This document shows, piece after piece, positions 26,198 to 35,176 of a stretch of DNA of 64,000 nt (the stretch's first letter is position 1; each line of letters opens with the position of its first letter). The DNA lies in the NCBI GenBank assembly GCA_046295175.1, contig JBKBNY010000008.1:62001-126000 (forward strand), given 5' to 3'. The notes beneath the pieces were generated by a model. It was not told the origin of the DNA, made no database searches, and saw nothing but the letters and a program-made list of their open reading frames with translations. The DNA comes from JALOLV01 sp046295175. Its GTDB lineage: Bacteria > Bacteroidota > Bacteroidia > Cytophagales > Spirosomataceae. The position numbers were made by a program, and so were the translations under genes.

Positions 26198-27298
26198 TTA
26201 AGGATTCGAAAGCTTTTTCAGTTCGTTTCTGAGGTCTTTATTATCGTCTTGGAGTTCTTCGATGATTTCTTCGAGCTTTTCCATTTCTTTACGAATAATT
26301 GCTACATCGTCATTGGTTTTGCGAGTACGCTCTTCGAGAGCCTTCACGGCGGCAAAAACTACACCGTCAAAGTCAGGAGAGTTGATGGTTGTTTCGTTAC
26401 CCAAAGAACCAATTCTATCTTTACCAAAGTGCTTATGAAAATCTTGAGCCATTACACCCCAGTGTCTGAATTGTTTAGGGTTTTGTCCTTTATAGTTCCA
26501 AGTTCCAACTCGCATCTGGCTAACGGCTTTGAGAATATCTTCCCCGTTGGCGGCTATAAAGTTTTCTTTCTTCGTACTATCAGATAAACTACTCCATCCA
26601 TTTGAATTAGGAAACAGAGCAACCCCATAACTACCTACTCCTGCATAGTAATAAACTCCACCTGTAAACCGAGCTGTAAATTGGTTTGCAGCCGTTGTCG
26701 AAATACTCGTACCTAATGCCATGCTATTATTGAATGAAGCAGAAACATTATCACCCATAGCAAATGAAGTAGTGCCAGTTGCCGAGGATAAGTTACCAGT
26801 TGCAAATGAATTATCGCCGCTTGCCGTGGTATTTTGCCCGAATGCAGTTGACCATTTTCCGATACTACCGTTATCCCATTGAGTAGAATTGACTGTTCCT
26901 GCACGAAATGCACTCATACCCGGAATCCACATCATGCGAGTACCCGACCCTGAAACAGGAGGAGCTACCGTTGGGCTTGCACCTCCGACAATCGACGCAT
27001 TTGCTGACCAAAAACCACCCGAATTGGTATTTCTGATTTCGTTTCCTACTGCACCCGTCAATGACCAATAGTTCGATGTGCTTCCTCCTTTGGGTAGTTC
27101 AACCCAAGCTCCACTTTGTCGAAACCAATAACTTTGGGTGTTTGTATCGAAGACCAACATCCCATTTACTGGCGATGCAATGGCTGTACGCTGAGCGGTT
27201 GTCATGAGGGGCGTTACAACGCCTGGCTGAATAAGCGTACTTTGTGCAATAGTCTGTAAGCTCAAAAAAGAAAGAATAATAAATGTAAATTTTTTCAT
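26198..27298 (-). CDS. Secreted protein with C-terminal peptidase S74 (tail-spike chaperone) domain
   Basis: 366 residues. Signal peptide (about 1-18, ending TIAQ). The N-terminal half has a common Bacteroidota head region (LIQPGVVTPLMTTAQRTAI) and then repeats like those of trimeric adhesin stalks (SFATGNLSSATGTTSFAMGDN). The C-terminus is a peptidase_S74 / endosialidase-type intramolecular chaperone: LSDSTKKENF, MRVGTWNYK, HWGVMAQDFHKHFG, VKALEE, then a terminal coiled coil (residues 318-363). Such domains trimerise fibrous proteins and often cut themselves off at the Ser of the SD motif. No phage genes surround it, so a surface fibre of the host is likely. Confidence 0.82.
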   Translation of the reverse strand: MKKFTFIILSFLSLQTIAQSTLIQPGVVTPLMTTAQRTAIASPVNGMLVFDTNTQSYWFRQSGAWVELPKGGSTSNYWSLTGAVGNEIRNTNSGGFWSANASIVGGASPTVAPPVSGSGTRMMWIPGMSAFRAGTVNSTQWDNGSIGKWSTAFGQNTTASGDNSFATGNLSSATGTTSFAMGDNVSASFNNSMALGTSISTTAANQFTARFTGGVYYYAGVGSYGVALFPNSNGWSSLSDSTKKENFIAANGEDILKAVSQMRVGTWNYKGQNPKQFRHWGVMAQDFHKHFGKDRIGSLGNETTINSPDFDGVVFAAVKALEERTRKTNDDVAIIRKEMEKLEEIIEELQDDNKDLRNELKKLSNP

Positions 27299-27469
27299 TT
27301 GCTATAAATATTAATTTTAAGACTAAAGGACGGCTCTGTTGTGGAAGATTAAAACAATGTGAAGTTAATTTGGATTTAGGTTGAGTAAATATAGCTGAAA
27401 ATGAAATTCCGTTTAATAAAATTTACAACTTTTTATTAAGCGGAAAAACTTTACAAGGTTAAAGATTAA

Positions 27470-27477
27470 TAGCTTTG
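27470..27477 (+). promoter_or_regulatory. Putative -7 promoter box for the O-antigen ligase gene
   Basis: TAGCTTTG, an exact TAnnTTTG match, 22 bp upstream of the ATG at 27500. The leader would be very short. Confidence 0.5.
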
Positions 27478-27499
27478 CGATAGAAAAATAGTCAAGTTA

Positions 27500-29683
27500 A
27501 TGAATACCCTCTCTAAAATCTTACCAAACCTCATCTTTACTATTGCTGTACTTATTGCGTTCACACCTGTTGTGTTCGACAATCAAATATTTCTCGGAGT
27601 GAGTGTTTTCAAGACCCTGTATTTTCAAGTTTTAGTATTGATAAGTTTCGTATTATGGGGAGTTTTATGCGTACAGAATAATGCGTATTTACCAAAGAAA
27701 TCGTTGCTGAGTTATTCGGTAATTGGCTTCTTGGTAATTCTCTTTATGGTAGATTTCTTCTCTATAAATTCTGAATTAAGTTTACTATCCAATCTCGAAC
27801 GCTTAGATGGATTTTTGCTATACTTTCACTTAGGAATTTTGTTTTTTGTTTGGGGAGCTGTCTTTGATACCTCAAAATGGCGTAAGCTGTTGATTATCAG
27901 CTTATTGATTGGATTTTCAGTGGCGTGTTTTGGGTTGTATAACCAAATCCCAAACAAAAGAATAGTAAGCACCATTGGCAATTCTGCCTATCTGTCATTT
28001 TATGTACTTTGTGTAATTTACTTGATTTTTTTTGCACTCGTTTTTTCAAAAAGTACAAAACTTAAGACAATCATCTCATTGTGTTTCTCGGCTTTTTTAT
28101 TCTTCATTTTGTTAAAAACAGGTACTCGCTCGGCAATCGTTAGTTTCTCGGCAAGTGTTGTTGTTTTTGTAGGACTATTTATCTGGAAATCAGAAAATAA
28201 AAACCAGAAAAAATGGGTCTTAGTCTCTGGAACAACCACCCTGATTATTGCCTACGTTCTTACAAAAAAAATTACTCAAAACTCTTTTCTTAACAGAATC
28301 ATCAATTTCTCTCCCGATAATGACTATACGTCGCAGGTGAGATTAGACCTTTGGAATGCCGCTTGGGAGGGTTTCAAAGACCATCCACTAATGGGTTGGG
28401 GACAAGGAAATTTCAATGCTATTTTCAACCATCACGGAAGCCTTCAACTGATTAGCACCGAAGAGTTTTTTGATAAATCGCACAATATTTTCTTAGAATT
28501 GCTCTCTGGCACTGGGGTTTTAGGTACGCTTGCTTACATTGCAATATTTGCGATAGCAGTTTTTCAGATATGGAAAAAAACACAACTTCTCACTATTCAG
28601 AAAATAGCCCTCACCTGCTTTTTTGTTAATAATTGGGTTTTTCATTTCTTCAATTTCGATACCGTAACAGGTGTAACCCTTGTTTTTGCGGTTTTGGCTT
28701 TTGTCAATTCGGTTTCGATACCAACAGAAAACCATATTCATTTACCAACTTCTCTAAAAATTTCATTAGCGAGTGTATTCATTGTTCTTGCTGTTTTTGT
28801 GGGTTATCAATACAATTTTAGAACCTACAAAACAGCCAAAGGAGTGGCAGATATGCTAAAAAGTGATGATATTAATAATACAATCAGTTTAGGAAGGGCA
28901 ACTTACGACAATGCCTTGATTGGTAAAACTGATGTAGCTTTGGCGATGTTGGCTTTGCGAGAACAAGTTGCCACAACTAACCTGACAAAAGAACAAAAAC
29001 AACTTTTCTTTGAAACAGCCATTCCGATGGCAGAAGCAGAATACAAAAAGAATCCGCACTTTGCGGGTTTGCCAACGTATATTGCCGATAGTTATAAGTT
29101 TAAGGGCGATACCACTAAGGCGATTTTGGTTATGGAAGATTTCTGTGTCAAACACCCCAATAGCCCTACTTCTTGGATAGACTTTGGCTTACTTCTGCTC
29201 GATTTAGGCAAAAACAAAGATGCGATTGCGGCATTTGAAAAAACCGCAAAAGATAACCCCAAAAGTATGATTCCGCAGGTGTATAAACTCTATGCTTACG
29301 GTAAAATGAAGGATACGCTCATGTTCTTGAATACAATTTCTAACATCACTTGGAAAGACCGAGTCTTGTATCAAGACCAAATCGCCAAGGCGTTTATTCA
29401 GTCAAATCAGATTCCACTCTATTTTCAATACATAAAATCTTGCCCAAACAAAGCTGAGTTTCTCAATACAAATTCGTATCTGCAATGGGCCTATTTGGCG
29501 TTGAGTGTTGGTAATGCCATCGAATACCGATACGCCTGGCATCAGTATGTTGAGAATATAAAATTGAAAAGAAAACTTTCGAATATCGAGAAAATGCAAT
29601 TGGATGAAACGATTAGTCAAACTATTCAGAATCAGTTAGAAGTGCCAAAAACATTAGAAATAATTGATAAGTTTGGAGAGTAA
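27500..29683 (+). CDS. O-antigen ligase/polymerase (Wzy_C) with C-terminal TPR region
   Basis: 727 residues. About eleven to twelve hydrophobic segments cover residues 10-440. The Wzy_C core is visible: KTGTRSAIVSFSASVVVFV around residue 207, then the periplasmic loop RLDLWNAAWEGFKDHPLMGWGQGNFNAIF near residue 283, and a His-containing SHNIFLELLSGTG near 328. The remainder (about 450-727) is soluble with TPR-like helices (YIADSYKFKGDTTKAILVME, then WIDFGLLLLDLGKNKDAIAAFEK). Family role: joining or polymerising glycan chains on lipid carriers at the periplasmic face. It converges with the minus-strand glycan operon, with only 4 bp between stop codons, and is transcribed from its own promoter. 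Confidence 0.9.
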   Translation: MNTLSKILPNLIFTIAVLIAFTPVVFDNQIFLGVSVFKTLYFQVLVLISFVLWGVLCVQNNAYLPKKSLLSYSVIGFLVILFMVDFFSINSELSLLSNLERLDGFLLYFHLGILFFVWGAVFDTSKWRKLLIISLLIGFSVACFGLYNQIPNKRIVSTIGNSAYLSFYVLCVIYLIFFALVFSKSTKLKTIISLCFSAFLFFILLKTGTRSAIVSFSASVVVFVGLFIWKSENKNQKKWVLVSGTTTLIIAYVLTKKITQNSFLNRIINFSPDNDYTSQVRLDLWNAAWEGFKDHPLMGWGQGNFNAIFNHHGSLQLISTEEFFDKSHNIFLELLSGTGVLGTLAYIAIFAIAVFQIWKKTQLLTIQKIALTCFFVNNWVFHFFNFDTVTGVTLVFAVLAFVNSVSIPTENHIHLPTSLKISLASVFIVLAVFVGYQYNFRTYKTAKGVADMLKSDDINNTISLGRATYDNALIGKTDVALAMLALREQVATTNLTKEQKQLFFETAIPMAEAEYKKNPHFAGLPTYIADSYKFKGDTTKAILVMEDFCVKHPNSPTSWIDFGLLLLDLGKNKDAIAAFEKTAKDNPKSMIPQVYKLYAYGKMKDTLMFLNTISNITWKDRVLYQDQIAKAFIQSNQIPLYFQYIKSCPNKAEFLNTNSYLQWAYLALSVGNAIEYRYAWHQYVENIKLKRKLSNIEKMQLDETISQTIQNQLEVPKTLEIIDKFGE

Positions 29684-29687
29684 TACC

Positions 29688-30824
29688 TCAAACCTCGATT
29701 AAATCTAAGACATCTTGCACCTCAATCTGGGTCATACAAGAGTTTGATGGGCGTTTACACGATTGCTGAAAACACGGATGGCAATCAAATCCATGAATCT
29801 TGTGTATAAATTTACTTCCCAAGCTGTACGGGCCGAATGCTTCGGAGTGGCCAGGCCCAAACAAAACAATCGTCTTTTTATTCATACAAGATGCCAAGTT
29901 TTGAGGGCCAGAGTCTAAGCAAATCAGCAATTCGGCGTGCTGAATACGCTCAGTAAGTCGCTCAAAATCAGTCATTTCGCAAGTTACAAAGGCAGAGTTA
30001 TTAAAGTGATTTTTTATAATTCCGAGATTGTCGGATTCATTAGCACCACCAATCACCCGAACCATTAAATGATATTTTTCGATTAATTTTTCTATCAATA
30101 AAATCCACTTCTGATTGCTCCAAAGTTTGTATTTCCAGCCTCCTCCAATGTGAATCAAGATATAATTTTGAGTTGGTTTTACAGATTGCTTGGTATAAAA
30201 AGAAGGCAACTGAATCGGAAAAAGGTTCGATTCTTCAATGCCCAGTTCCGTTAGCGTGTATAAATTCCACTCAAAACGATGCTTATACTTAGGAATCACG
30301 GCATGATTTACCAATAGTCCATAATTTTTGAGGTCGGTTGTGATGGCTTGTTTGTACCCAATCGTTTGTTTGACTCCGATGTATTTCATAATAAATTGAG
30401 AGCGAATATCTCCACGAGTTTCGATACCAATATCAAAATTTTGTTTCTTCAAAAAAGACAATTCGTGCAGCATTGTCTTCCATTCTAAAATACTTTTCCA
30501 GCGATTCTGATTTGGGGTAGTCCACGCAAAATTAATGCGGTAAACAGCCTTTATCCGATTGTCATTTTGGAAGTAATTGGGTGTTTTTGACAATATATAA
30601 ATTTCTGAATTTGGGTACTTCTGCTTCAACGGATTCAACAACAATGAAAGCGAGATGACATCGCCCATTTGGTAGGGTTCGAGTAAAAGAATCTTGGTTT
30701 GATGATTTAAAGAAGCCTTTCTTTGGAATACACGAAAAACACTTAATAGGCTAATTATCAACCAAAAAACAAATTCGGCGATAGTGTAAATGGCTTTTAT
30801 CTTGAATGGGTACTTGGCTATCAT
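29688..30824 (-). CDS. Glycosyltransferase family 9 (heptosyltransferase-like)
   Basis: 378 residues. An N-terminal hydrophobic segment (residues 12-28) precedes the GT9 fold. Donor-side signature LLICLDSGPQNLASCMNKKTIVLFGP near residue 310 and N-terminal LLLEPYQMGDVISLSLLLNPLK are typical of ADP-heptose:LPS heptosyltransferases (WaaC/WaaF/RfaF). The usual acceptor motif YILIHIGGGWKYKLWSNQKW is present in the middle. Last gene of the 13-kb operon; its start overlaps the preceding stop by 4 bp. The sugar donor may not be ADP-heptose in this organism. Confidence 0.88.
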   Translation of the reverse strand: MIAKYPFKIKAIYTIAEFVFWLIISLLSVFRVFQRKASLNHQTKILLLEPYQMGDVISLSLLLNPLKQKYPNSEIYILSKTPNYFQNDNRIKAVYRINFAWTTPNQNRWKSILEWKTMLHELSFLKKQNFDIGIETRGDIRSQFIMKYIGVKQTIGYKQAITTDLKNYGLLVNHAVIPKYKHRFEWNLYTLTELGIEESNLFPIQLPSFYTKQSVKPTQNYILIHIGGGWKYKLWSNQKWILLIEKLIEKYHLMVRVIGGANESDNLGIIKNHFNNSAFVTCEMTDFERLTERIQHAELLICLDSGPQNLASCMNKKTIVLFGPGHSEAFGPYSLGSKFIHKIHGFDCHPCFQQSCKRPSNSCMTQIEVQDVLDLIEV

Positions 30825-31966
30825 TTAAAAATATTGGGTTCGTTTTCGTTTGGCTCACGTACTGAATCTGGGAACGGAACAGATGAGAATTTAGCAAATT
30901 TTTCGACTTCTTTTCTATCATAAAGCTCTCCTAAAAAATCAAATTCGTGATGTCGATGTGTGGCAAGGTTTTTCAATTTTGATTTTACGGCTGCTACCGA
31001 CATACCCCACTCGGTCGATAATCTTTCAGCTGAAGGCTCCATAAAACTGATATACAACAACTCTGCTAAAGTATGGTCTTTGTGGCTCTCGAAAGTAAGT
31101 AAACTTGGTTGAGATTTACGAAAAGCGTTGAGAATTTGCTGAAATTGAATCATTTCTTGATTAAACTCTGCTGGCTTTTTAAAATGCCTAACCTCTTGAT
31201 TATCAGTAAATAAAGGCGAGATTATGCCTTCGTGGCACCACATACATTTGGCGGGCTTACCAGCTTGTCCGTAGTCGGCGGGCGAGTAAGGAATCAACCC
31301 ACCGTCTATGTCGTAGATTGCATACCGCAATTGCCCATTTGCCATCAAATCTATCACTTCAAATTTATCGGCTCGAAAACTCGAATCTATCAAACTACCT
31401 TTACCTTCAACCGCCAAAAACTTCGATTTTAATAAGTCTGGCACGATTTCGTATTTCAAAAGTCTATGCCCTTTTGCCATGCACGAATTGGTTACAGGAA
31501 ATGCCGAAAGTTTATTGTTTTTAATTGTATTTTTCAATGAATCACCTACATTGGCCGAAACCCCAGTAATTTGGTAATAATGCCAAGAACTATAAACCGT
31601 AAAAACCAAAAAACGAGATAAATCAATTGCATTATTTTTTTTGTATTCTTCGGTATTTTTTGCGTATTCGATAAGATTCTGCCATTTGTTTTGACTATTC
31701 TCATCAAAACCAAGGGAAGAAAAATCTACTTCAATAACATCATTCGATTTAAAAACAAAACCATTTTGTGCAATCTCTTTCGGAAGTTTAGCTCCAGCAA
31801 ACGCCATCGACCAAAGGAATCCTTTTTGTACATTTTCAAGAGTCTCAGAGTCGTAGCTCTTCACCCAACGAAGATTGATTTTTAAATCTCTTGGCTTTAT
31901 TTGGCTACAAAAGTTCAACATCAATATTGCCCCTATAAGCACTATAAATCTATGGAATTTTGCCAT
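30821..31966 (-). CDS. Lipoprotein with one CxxCH haem-binding motif, function unknown
   Basis: 381 residues. Lipoprotein signal with lipobox LNFC (Cys20). A single c-type haem motif CMWCH (Cys241, Cys244, His245) follows PYSPADYGQAGKPAK; the protein has no other recognisable domain. The upstream half has a YDIDGGLIPY segment. It may be a monohaem lipoprotein facing the periplasm, or the CxxCH may bind another metal. It overlaps the downstream GT9 gene by 4 bp and the upstream sulfotransferase-like gene by 25 bp, so it is a firm member of the operon, which is unexpected for a glycan pathway. Confidence 0.75.
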   Translation of the reverse strand: MAKFHRFIVLIGAILMLNFCSQIKPRDLKINLRWVKSYDSETLENVQKGFLWSMAFAGAKLPKEIAQNGFVFKSNDVIEVDFSSLGFDENSQNKWQNLIEYAKNTEEYKKNNAIDLSRFLVFTVYSSWHYYQITGVSANVGDSLKNTIKNNKLSAFPVTNSCMAKGHRLLKYEIVPDLLKSKFLAVEGKGSLIDSSFRADKFEVIDLMANGQLRYAIYDIDGGLIPYSPADYGQAGKPAKCMWCHEGIISPLFTDNQEVRHFKKPAEFNQEMIQFQQILNAFRKSQPSLLTFESHKDHTLAELLYISFMEPSAERLSTEWGMSVAAVKSKLKNLATHRHHEFDFLGELYDRKEVEKFAKFSSVPFPDSVREPNENEPNIFK

Positions 31967-32772
31967 TTTTGGAAGGTTTTCAATTTTGAATCTTCATCAA
32001 AAAAATGATTAAAATATTGAGTTTCTAATAAGTCTGAGAGATAATTTTTACCAAACCGTATGCTACTCTTAAATTCCTTATATAAATCTGCGGCGGCAGT
32101 AGATTCTCTCACGTTTTTTCTATCAATGCTTACTAACTGTCTATGAGTAAAATCTGCCACTAACTTCTCTTTTATAGAATCGTCTAATGCAACATCCATC
32201 ACCAATATTTCGATATTTTGGGCTGAAATCAACTGATATTTTTTGGCTTTATCATACCCAAAATCATAAATATTAACCCCCGTTTGTTGATAAAAATAGT
32301 CTTGAAACCAATCTGTAGCGTATGTATGAGGTAAAAGTTCGTAGAATTTCTGCTCCAATTCTGCCATCGACCCTTGGTATTTTTCGGCAGGAGTGCCAAT
32401 ATAATACTCAAAAGCCTCAAAAAATGCCGAGAGATTTCGGTCGATTGGATTTCTGACAAGCGTAATAATTTTATATGGTCGTTTTTTCTTTAGAATCTGG
32501 CTGTTTATCATCGGAATCGCACTGCGGCTACCCGGCAAAATACCTCTTTTGAAACACTCTTCCTCATAAAATTTTTGTTCGGCCTCACTCAGCGAATGAA
32601 CATGAAAAACGGGGGTTCGCCAATCATTTTTCAAAGCATAATAAATACTCAAAGACCCTACTTTGCCCATCGTAAAAACCAAAATCGGCTTTGTTTTTAG
32701 CAAACGAAGCTGCAAATACTTGAATAACAAGGTTATCCAGTCTAATAAGTAATATTTCAGGTACTTCTTCAA
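31942..32772 (-). CDS. Sulfotransferase-like / capsular polysaccharide synthesis (NKWYS-type) protein
   Basis: 276 residues, TTG start (no in-frame ATG before an upstream stop). A hydrophobic patch lies at residues 8-24. Two sulfotransferase-fold signatures are visible: VFTMGKVGSLSIYYAL (Gly36-Ser40, like the 5'-phosphosulfate-binding loop) and LVRNPIDRNLSAFFEAF (Arg107-Ser115, like the 3'-phosphate-binding motif). This matches proteins annotated as putative capsular polysaccharide synthesis (NKWYS family). It may transfer sulfate from PAPS to a glycan. An APS-kinase-like pseudogene, the enzyme type that makes PAPS, lies 1.6 kb upstream in the same operon. Substrate unproven. Confidence 0.72.
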   Translation of the reverse strand: MKKYLKYYLLDWITLLFKYLQLRLLKTKPILVFTMGKVGSLSIYYALKNDWRTPVFHVHSLSEAEQKFYEEECFKRGILPGSRSAIPMINSQILKKKRPYKIITLVRNPIDRNLSAFFEAFEYYIGTPAEKYQGSMAELEQKFYELLPHTYATDWFQDYFYQQTGVNIYDFGYDKAKKYQLISAQNIEILVMDVALDDSIKEKLVADFTHRQLVSIDRKNVRESTAAADLYKEFKSSIRFGKNYLSDLLETQYFNHFFDEDSKLKTFQKWQNSIDL

Positions 32773-32783
32773 TGAAGTTGATT

Positions 32784-34352
32784 TTACTGTCTAATACTCA
32801 CTTTTTTGAGGTTTAACCAACCAACTCTCGAACGGTGGTCTGTCAAGAAATAAATATCTTTTTGGTTGACTAAAATAGCCTTTTTCTTCGTCGATGAAGG
32901 CAGGTCAATTTTTTTGTTTTTATAAAAAATATGGTTGTCGATTACTCTACAACTCAAGGTATCAATCAGCGTAGCATTTATACGAACCTCAATTTGTTCT
33001 TTTCCTTTTTTGCCGAGAGAATAAGCAATTATTTTCGATGATTTTACTTCAAAATCGTAGGTTATAAACTGCCCTTTATTTGGCAAAACGTATTGACTAA
33101 TATCTTCTTTCGCAAAAGATTTTATGAGAATCGGGTTCAGAATAATTGCGGCAATTGCCAACTCTTTATATATATCGAATCTTATAAAATCCTGAAAAAA
33201 CATTAACCCCAACAAAATACTAATTATCAATGGAATGAATTGCAAAATAACGGAAGTATTCTCGAAAAAAACATTTGAAAAATTAGCTCTTATGACAATT
33301 AATACTGTAAAAATTAATTTGTAAATATTTGATTTTGAAGTATTTACATAAAAAACCAAAGGAATCAACCAAAAAATCAAGGAGTACGTGGGCGTACGGG
33401 TTTGTAGCAGAAATAAAGCCGCAATAACGCCACTAAGAGCCTCCCAAGGGTTAGATTTCGTACCGTTGAAGTGCTTAATAGCTATACCTAAAATCAAGGA
33501 TTTTGAGAACCACAATGCCACCAAAAATAATGTAGGATTATCAATAAAAGGATATGGATTATGGAAACTATCAGCGATAAAAAGGTGCTTCAAAAAAACA
33601 TCCAACGATTGTGCATTTACCTGAAACCCAACGCTGGTGTCGTTGAGCATACTTTGCGGAAAAAACTTAAATAGGTACGTCTCCCAAAACGAAAACCCGT
33701 TGAACAAAACCGAAATACCGAAGCAAATAACCGCAAAAATTAATATTTTATATTTAACCTTTTTTAGTAACGGAATAGCAAAAAATAAAGGAAAAACCTT
33801 TAAAAAAGTGGCAATTACTATAAATACTGAGGCTAAGTTTTGCTGATTTTTAGAATGAAAATAGTAGGCAAAAACCGTAAATGTAAAAATGATAAAATAG
33901 AATTGCCCAAACAGAATATTATTTTGAATCGGTATGAAAAACAAGAGCGGAAAGCTCAATATTAGTTTTTTAGCTTGGAGGTTTTTTGCGAGGATTTCGA
34001 GAGCAAAAACCAACAAAATTATACTGATTCCGTTAAAAACAGCTTTAGCAATATAGGCATTCTCAAGAACCGTAAAAGGGAGTACGAAAGTTGAGCAAAG
34101 AGGCGAATTGAGGTAATAATCCAATAAAACATCTTTGTAGCCTTTTGCCCAGGCGTATTGATTAAATTGAAAAATATCAAAAACTGTTTGAGCAGGATTT
34201 TCACCCTCCAAAATCATCAAAGCAGGAAAATACGAATTACCAAAATCGTGCAAATTGAAAGTAAGTGATTTCTTAAAAAAATACAAACACACAACAACTG
34301 TGGGCAGCAGGTATAGTTTAAACTCTATTATGTATTTTTTGACTTTTTTCAA
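32784..34352 (-). CDS. Polyprenol-dependent glycosyltransferase, GT87 (DUF2029)-like
   Basis: 522 residues, TTG start overlapping the stop of the upstream pseudogene (TTGA). About ten hydrophobic segments cover residues 10-400, and the first extracytoplasmic loop has FNLHDFGNSYFPALMILEGENPA and LLDYYLNSPLCSTFVLPF, in line with GT87 polytopic mannosyltransferases using a lipid-linked sugar. The C-terminal ~120 residues are soluble. Likely acts in the inner membrane with its catalytic Asp in the first loop. Sugar and acceptor unknown. Confidence 0.75.
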   Translation of the reverse strand: MKKVKKYIIEFKLYLLPTVVVCLYFFKKSLTFNLHDFGNSYFPALMILEGENPAQTVFDIFQFNQYAWAKGYKDVLLDYYLNSPLCSTFVLPFTVLENAYIAKAVFNGISIILLVFALEILAKNLQAKKLILSFPLLFFIPIQNNILFGQFYFIIFTFTVFAYYFHSKNQQNLASVFIVIATFLKVFPLFFAIPLLKKVKYKILIFAVICFGISVLFNGFSFWETYLFKFFPQSMLNDTSVGFQVNAQSLDVFLKHLFIADSFHNPYPFIDNPTLFLVALWFSKSLILGIAIKHFNGTKSNPWEALSGVIAALFLLQTRTPTYSLIFWLIPLVFYVNTSKSNIYKLIFTVLIVIRANFSNVFFENTSVILQFIPLIISILLGLMFFQDFIRFDIYKELAIAAIILNPILIKSFAKEDISQYVLPNKGQFITYDFEVKSSKIIAYSLGKKGKEQIEVRINATLIDTLSCRVIDNHIFYKNKKIDLPSSTKKKAILVNQKDIYFLTDHRSRVGWLNLKKVSIRQ

Positions 34353-34511
34353 CTTACTATTAAATATTGATTCAATTTTTTGATGAATTCTACCATTGTC
34401 TTATCTAAATCATTGCTCGATATATCTATTTGAACACAAAACATGAAAAATTGTACTTTTCCCAGCTCCCAATAAACCAGTTAGCTAAATTGCCTTTTTT
34501 AAAAACCTCAT
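34349..34511 (-). pseudogene. Remnant of an APS-kinase-like P-loop kinase gene
   Basis: Not an intact ORF. From an ATG that overlaps the upstream methyltransferase stop (ATGA), the frame reads MRFLKKAI, then a TAG stop, then LTGLLGAGKSTI. Restoring TAG to TGG gives AIWLTGLLGAGKST, very close to the Walker A start of adenylylsulfate (APS) kinases (AIWLTGLSGAGKST type). About 20 codons later, in another frame, a kinase-like C-terminus follows (IDISSNDLDKTMVEFIKKL) and ends at a TGA that overlaps the next gene's TTG start. A normal APS kinase needs about 540-600 bp; only 163 bp remain, so an internal deletion plus a nonsense change are implied. Another small P-loop kinase is possible. Confidence 0.6.
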
Positions 34512-35176
34512 GCTGAGTACCTTATTTCAAAAATATAATTCTCTTCCAGAAAGTAACTTTTTTTTGCTTTCAACAAAAAAATAAAACCATGCTGAAATCC
34601 TATTTCTTTGATTTGTTCTAAATCACAATCTTCCGATAAAATCATCAATACTTTTGAATTTTGGTTGAAATATTGGCTAATTTGACCAAAAAGTTTATAA
34701 AAAAATTCAAAACCTTCACCACAATACCACGCAAATTCGGGTGATGAATTAGGTTTTTTTGGATAATAAGGTGGATTAATGATGATGAAATCAAAATTTT
34801 GTATCGGGATAGAATCAAACAAATCTGATGCTATAATTTCTATTTTTGAACCGAGATTTTGTTTGTTTGATTGCAGTCCTGCAACCGCAATTTCACTAAT
34901 TTCACTTGCTATCACTATTGCATTTTTTTGAGTTTCGGCATAAAAACTTATTAGCCCGCTTCCCGCTCCGAGTTCTAAGAGTTTTTTATTTTCGAGATTT
35001 TCATTTTTGAGATATTCAATCAAAAACTTGGTGCTATAAAAATACAATGGATGAAAAACTCCTTTTTTCACAAGCAAATTTATGCCTCTAAATCGTATGG
35101 TTTGGTCGGTTGAAATCATCCGACTTACATACGGTTTGGCAACCAATGTGAATATTTTTCTGAGAATTTTCTTCAA
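34508..35176 (-). CDS. Class I SAM methyltransferase, HemK/RsmC-like
   Basis: 222 residues, TTG start overlapping the previous stop (TTGA). Motif I ELGAGSGLISFYAE, motif II ASEIS, and the N-P-P-Y catalytic motif in FIIINPPYYPKKP are clear. NPPY marks methylation of a planar nitrogen (Gln in release factors, adenine or guanine), so this may be a stray housekeeping-like enzyme rather than a sugar O-methyltransferase. In the operon it overlaps the upstream acyltransferase and the downstream kinase pseudogene. Confidence 0.82.
   Translation of the reverse strand: MKKILRKIFTLVAKPYVSRMISTDQTIRFRGINLLVKKGVFHPLYFYSTKFLIEYLKNENLENKKLLELGAGSGLISFYAETQKNAIVIASEISEIAVAGLQSNKQNLGSKIEIIASDLFDSIPIQNFDFIIINPPYYPKKPNSSPEFAWYCGEGFEFFYKLFGQISQYFNQNSKVLMILSEDCDLEQIKEIGFQHGFIFLLKAKKSYFLEENYIFEIRYSA

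Noticed and set aside
26198..27298. Prophage remnant, suggested by the tail-spike-like chaperone domain
   Set aside because: No other phage-like gene around; the signal peptide and the stalk repeats point to a host surface protein.
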